Shown here piece by piece: positions 61,974 to 64,000 of a DNA stretch of 64,000 nucleotides (positions are counted from its first letter, which is position 1; each line of letters begins with the position of its first letter). A program made the translations under genes and the position numbers. Below the pieces are notes generated by a model. It was not told where the DNA came from and did not search any database. It saw only the letters and a program-made list of their open reading frames with translations. The stretch is from positions 1,484,001 through 1,548,000 of the forward strand of contig NC_083675.1 of assembly GCF_030384665.1 (NCBI RefSeq), read 5' to 3'. The stretch comes from Lodderomyces elongisporus. Its lineage: Eukaryota; Ascomycota; Pichiomycetes; Serinales; Debaryomycetaceae.

Positions 61974-62966
61974 TCAAGTCAATGCTTTTTTCAGTTTGAC
62001 ACTTTTCTCTGTTTTGGATTTTGATTTTTTCAGTTTTTTCGAAGAGGAACCAAAGATATCGTTTATGGACATGTTATGGACCGATGCTTTACGTTTCTTC
62101 TTTACAGTATCAGATTTTTTTTGGGTTGATGTTGGATGTGCTTGAGCTTTATTGTCAATTGGCTCATCACTGATTTGCATTATGCCACTCTTTGCAGAGA
62201 ATTTATTTGCATTAGACTCGGTCTTGGAGTGTTTGTTTGTGATCTTGTCCATATTTTTACCTATGGTATTTTCCAGACAATTCTCTAATTTAGTCCTGGT
62301 TTCGGCATTTTGTCTTAGCTTTTCCCTACTATTCTCGTCTCCATATGAAGTTGTTGCAGATACACTTTCCACAACTTTTGAATTCGATGTTGGTAGACTA
62401 AAATTTGCATCATAAACTGTATCGCCAAACTCCTCATGAAAATTTATTTCTTCACCCAAGTCGTCACCTTCTTCATAATTTCCAACTGTATTGGCTTTTC
62501 TCTGTTCAATATCTCGCGCAACATCATTCTTCCCTAGAGCAACCACATTCACGTCCCATTTCCTTAATACTTTTACACCGGGTATTTTACTCAATAATTG
62601 TACAATGCTCGCCAAATTACCAAGTAACGCAAACCCTAGAGTGATAAATTGACCTAACACTAAGATGGAATTGTATGCATAATATGCTTGTCGTGAGATC
62701 TTTAGAATATGCTGTGCTAAATCAACAATCTGTTTCCTCTTATACTCTAGTTTGGACAGTATCTTTGGCAGGATGGTGCTGCCGTTAGAAGCAGAAGTAA
62801 CACGCATAATGTCTATTTGTAACTTGATAATCTTTCGAAGATGACGACATGTAATGTTCATGAATTTGAACCAGTGTTTTTGACGATGCTGGTTCTTAGA
62901 TCTTACTTGAAGCAAGTAGAGTACATCATAATCATTGTGTAAGCTATTAAATGTGTCTTCATTCAT
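61974..62966 (-). CDS. RMP1: RMP1, RNase MRP protein subunit
   Basis: A protein specific to RNase MRP, the nucleolar ribonucleoprotein that cleaves the pre-rRNA A3 site and some mRNAs. The start is the ATG at 62966 (MNEDTFNSLHNDYDVLYLL); upstream codons are open but have no ATG. The family core is clear: SKNQHRQKHWFKFMNITCRHL, a Leu/Arg helix, and LVLGQFITLGFALLGNLASI, matching ALGQFVTLG of S. cerevisiae Rmp1. The C terminus is Lys-rich with the terminal NDIFG motif (IDGIFG in yeast). At 330 residues it is longer than the yeast protein (201), the excess being a Lys/Ser/Asn-rich linker. Divergent from the ACL4-like gene, another ribosome-biogenesis factor. Confidence 0.88.
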   Translation of the reverse strand: MNEDTFNSLHNDYDVLYLLQVRSKNQHRQKHWFKFMNITCRHLRKIIKLQIDIMRVTSASNGSTILPKILSKLEYKRKQIVDLAQHILKISRQAYYAYNSILVLGQFITLGFALLGNLASIVQLLSKIPGVKVLRKWDVNVVALGKNDVARDIEQRKANTVGNYEEGDDLGEEINFHEEFGDTVYDANFSLPTSNSKVVESVSATTSYGDENSREKLRQNAETRTKLENCLENTIGKNMDKITNKHSKTESNANKFSAKSGIMQISDEPIDNKAQAHPTSTQKKSDTVKKKRKASVHNMSINDIFGSSSKKLKKSKSKTEKSVKLKKALT

Positions 62967-63486
62967 TATGATTCTCAATGATATAATGCTCACTTTTTCT
63001 TTCTTCGTTTTTCAATTTATTTTCTCTTATCTCTCTTTTCTCTTTTACTTCTTTTTCAAATGTGAAAATTGTTTTATTGTTGTTTGGCCAAGTTTTAAGA
63101 TTCTGATGATGATGATGATCATGCTCTGATTCGAACTCTAATCTTCACAGTGCCTCAAGTCTTAAAGGTTTGACATCACAAAGTGATATTTATATTTGTC
63201 GTAATTTTGTGCTTTTCTTATTTTTCTTTTCTTTTCTTTTTTTTTGTTTTTTTTTGGGTTTTCCATCTTCAACTAGGTACTAATAAAAAGCGCAATTTTT
63301 TTTTTGGTAGATCCAGCGAGCAGAGAGGGATGCTCATTTCAGTTCTCTAAACACACTAAATATAAATCCATATAATTCATTTTACATTATATACAATTAC
63401 ATCTAAATTGACCTGATCTTGCACACAATTAAAGTCGAGTATAGTGATTCTAATTTTTATCTTTATTGTCACGAATATAACAAGTA
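62967..63486. other. Divergent intergenic region RMP1/ACL4-like
   Basis: 520 bases between two ribosome-biogenesis-type genes, with T-runs and a GAT repeat near 63103-63119. I saw no perfect PAC or RRPE element; TGAAAATTGTTTT at about 63063 is a near match to RRPE. Confidence 0.6.
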
Positions 63487-64000
63487 ATGTCAGAGATTAT
63501 TGCACAAGCAAGGGCCCTCTTGGCTACTTCACAACCAGAAAAGGCATTGGAGATCCTTTCGCCGCATATTCAGGCCAATTCATCATCACCAGAATTTCTT
63601 TCGATCTTGGGTGAAACTCTTCTCGAGAATAATCAACTAGAAGAAGCCTACCAGGTTCTAACAAGTGCATGTGAAATAGACCCAGAAGCAAATCAGGGAT
63701 CAGAGAAATTTTTGTATTTGGGTCAGATCATAGGTGGCCAAGATGGTTTAAATTACATCAATACTGGTCTCAACAAACTCAATGAACAATTGTCCTTTAT
63801 TCAAGATACAGGAAATGAAGATGTGCAAACTATATTAGTCGGTAGCGGACACAATACTTTAGAAAGTTTACGCAAATGGATAATCAAGAAATTAAACTCT
63901 GGTATTTTTGCAAGCATAGAGATATGGATGACGGACTTGTGTATGGAAGAAGAAGCAGAATCGAAATGTAATGAGTTGATAGTGTTTAGTCTATCCATTG
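63487..64000 (+). CDS. ACL4: Probable ACL4, chaperone of ribosomal protein uL4 (5' part, runs off window)
   Basis: An open frame from ATG (63487) to the window end, 171 codons without a stop. It begins MSEIIAQARALLATSQPEKA and shows TPR-type helices: AREAL-like pairs with GETLLENNQLEEAYQVL and CEIDPEANQGSEKFLYLGQI. The last phrase, followed by GGQDGLNYINTGL, resembles the fungal Acl4 family, where a repeat ends in EKFLWLGQ. Acl4 binds newly made uL4 (Rpl4) cotranslationally and carries it to the pre-60S particle. The C-terminal half lies outside the window, so the assignment rests on this part only. Confidence 0.68.
   Translation, partial: MSEIIAQARALLATSQPEKALEILSPHIQANSSSPEFLSILGETLLENNQLEEAYQVLTSACEIDPEANQGSEKFLYLGQIIGGQDGLNYINTGLNKLNEQLSFIQDTGNEDVQTILVGSGHNTLESLRKWIIKKLNSGIFASIEIWMTDLCMEEEAESKCNELIVFSLSI

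Noticed and set aside
63121..63190. A GATTCGAACTC string suggesting the T-arm of a tRNA on the minus strand
   Set aside because: The bases flanking the loop do not form a five-pair T-stem, and no A box or acceptor stem is found at the right distance.

Overview
This window is nuclear chromosomal DNA of a budding yeast. It is AT-rich, gene spacing is loose, and many genes lie kilobases apart in microsatellite-laden intergenic DNA. The few introns have canonical yeast signals (GTATGT, TACTAAC, YAG). Two CTG codons fall where S. cerevisiae orthologues have serine (PPH3 codon at 9445-9447; SPE4 codon at complement 54848-54850), which points to a CTG-clade yeast that reads CUG as Ser. The gene set and repeat-rich style fit the Lodderomyces elongisporus / Candida parapsilosis group; that species-level guess is inference. 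Residues quoted as Leu at CTG codons should be read as Ser. I found no rRNA, tRNA, transposon, virus or CRISPR array.

Layout. 1-5.7 kb: the end of an unidentified gene, a sugar-porter-family transporter (-) and a small unknown protein (+). 5.7-10.4 kb: MCM2 and the PP4 phosphatase gene PPH3, which has an intron and a tiny first exon; both have G1/S-type promoter boxes. 10.4-14.3 kb: a 3.9-kb gene-free stretch with two hairpin-forming inverted repeats. 14.3-21.4 kb: a KRE1-like GPI protein, a DUF202 membrane protein, spliced RPS30, EFM7/NNT1 and a Prp39-type splicing factor. 21.4-28.9 kb: a class I methyltransferase, an ECM27-like cation exchanger, FMN1 and TAL1. 28.9-38.6 kb: two unrecognised acidic low-complexity proteins, each behind about 3 kb of non-coding DNA. 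38.6-48 kb: FPR2 (spliced, KDEL-ended), POF1, an ECM33-family cell-wall protein (spliced), VMA16 and RPN1. 48-64 kb: an ECM25-like protein, an RBF1-like WRKY-GCM1 transcription factor, SPE4, an STP1/STP2-type zinc-finger factor behind 3.4 kb of non-coding DNA, RMP1, and the start of a probable ACL4.

There are no operons. Functional themes are cell-wall assembly (KRE1-like, ECM33-like, ECM25-like), DNA replication and damage response (MCM2, PPH3), ribosome biogenesis (RPS30, EFM7, RMP1, ACL4), proteasome and vacuole (RPN1, VMA16), and nutrient control (STP factor, transporter). Three neighbour pairs match S. cerevisiae: EFM7-RPS30, VMA16-RPN1 and SPE4-RMP1. This supports those identifications and suggests old conserved synteny.

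Four genes (PPH3, RPS30, FPR2, ECM33-like) are only complete when introns are modelled. Several other reading frames needed their start moved inward to a true ATG. I see no clear undescribed multi-gene system. The most unusual items are the Ser/Thr insert inside the PPH3 catalytic domain, the paired inverted repeats at 11.84-11.97 kb, repeated TTAGGG-type elements in several promoters, and a 10-bp-phased TATAAT array near 54.3 kb.
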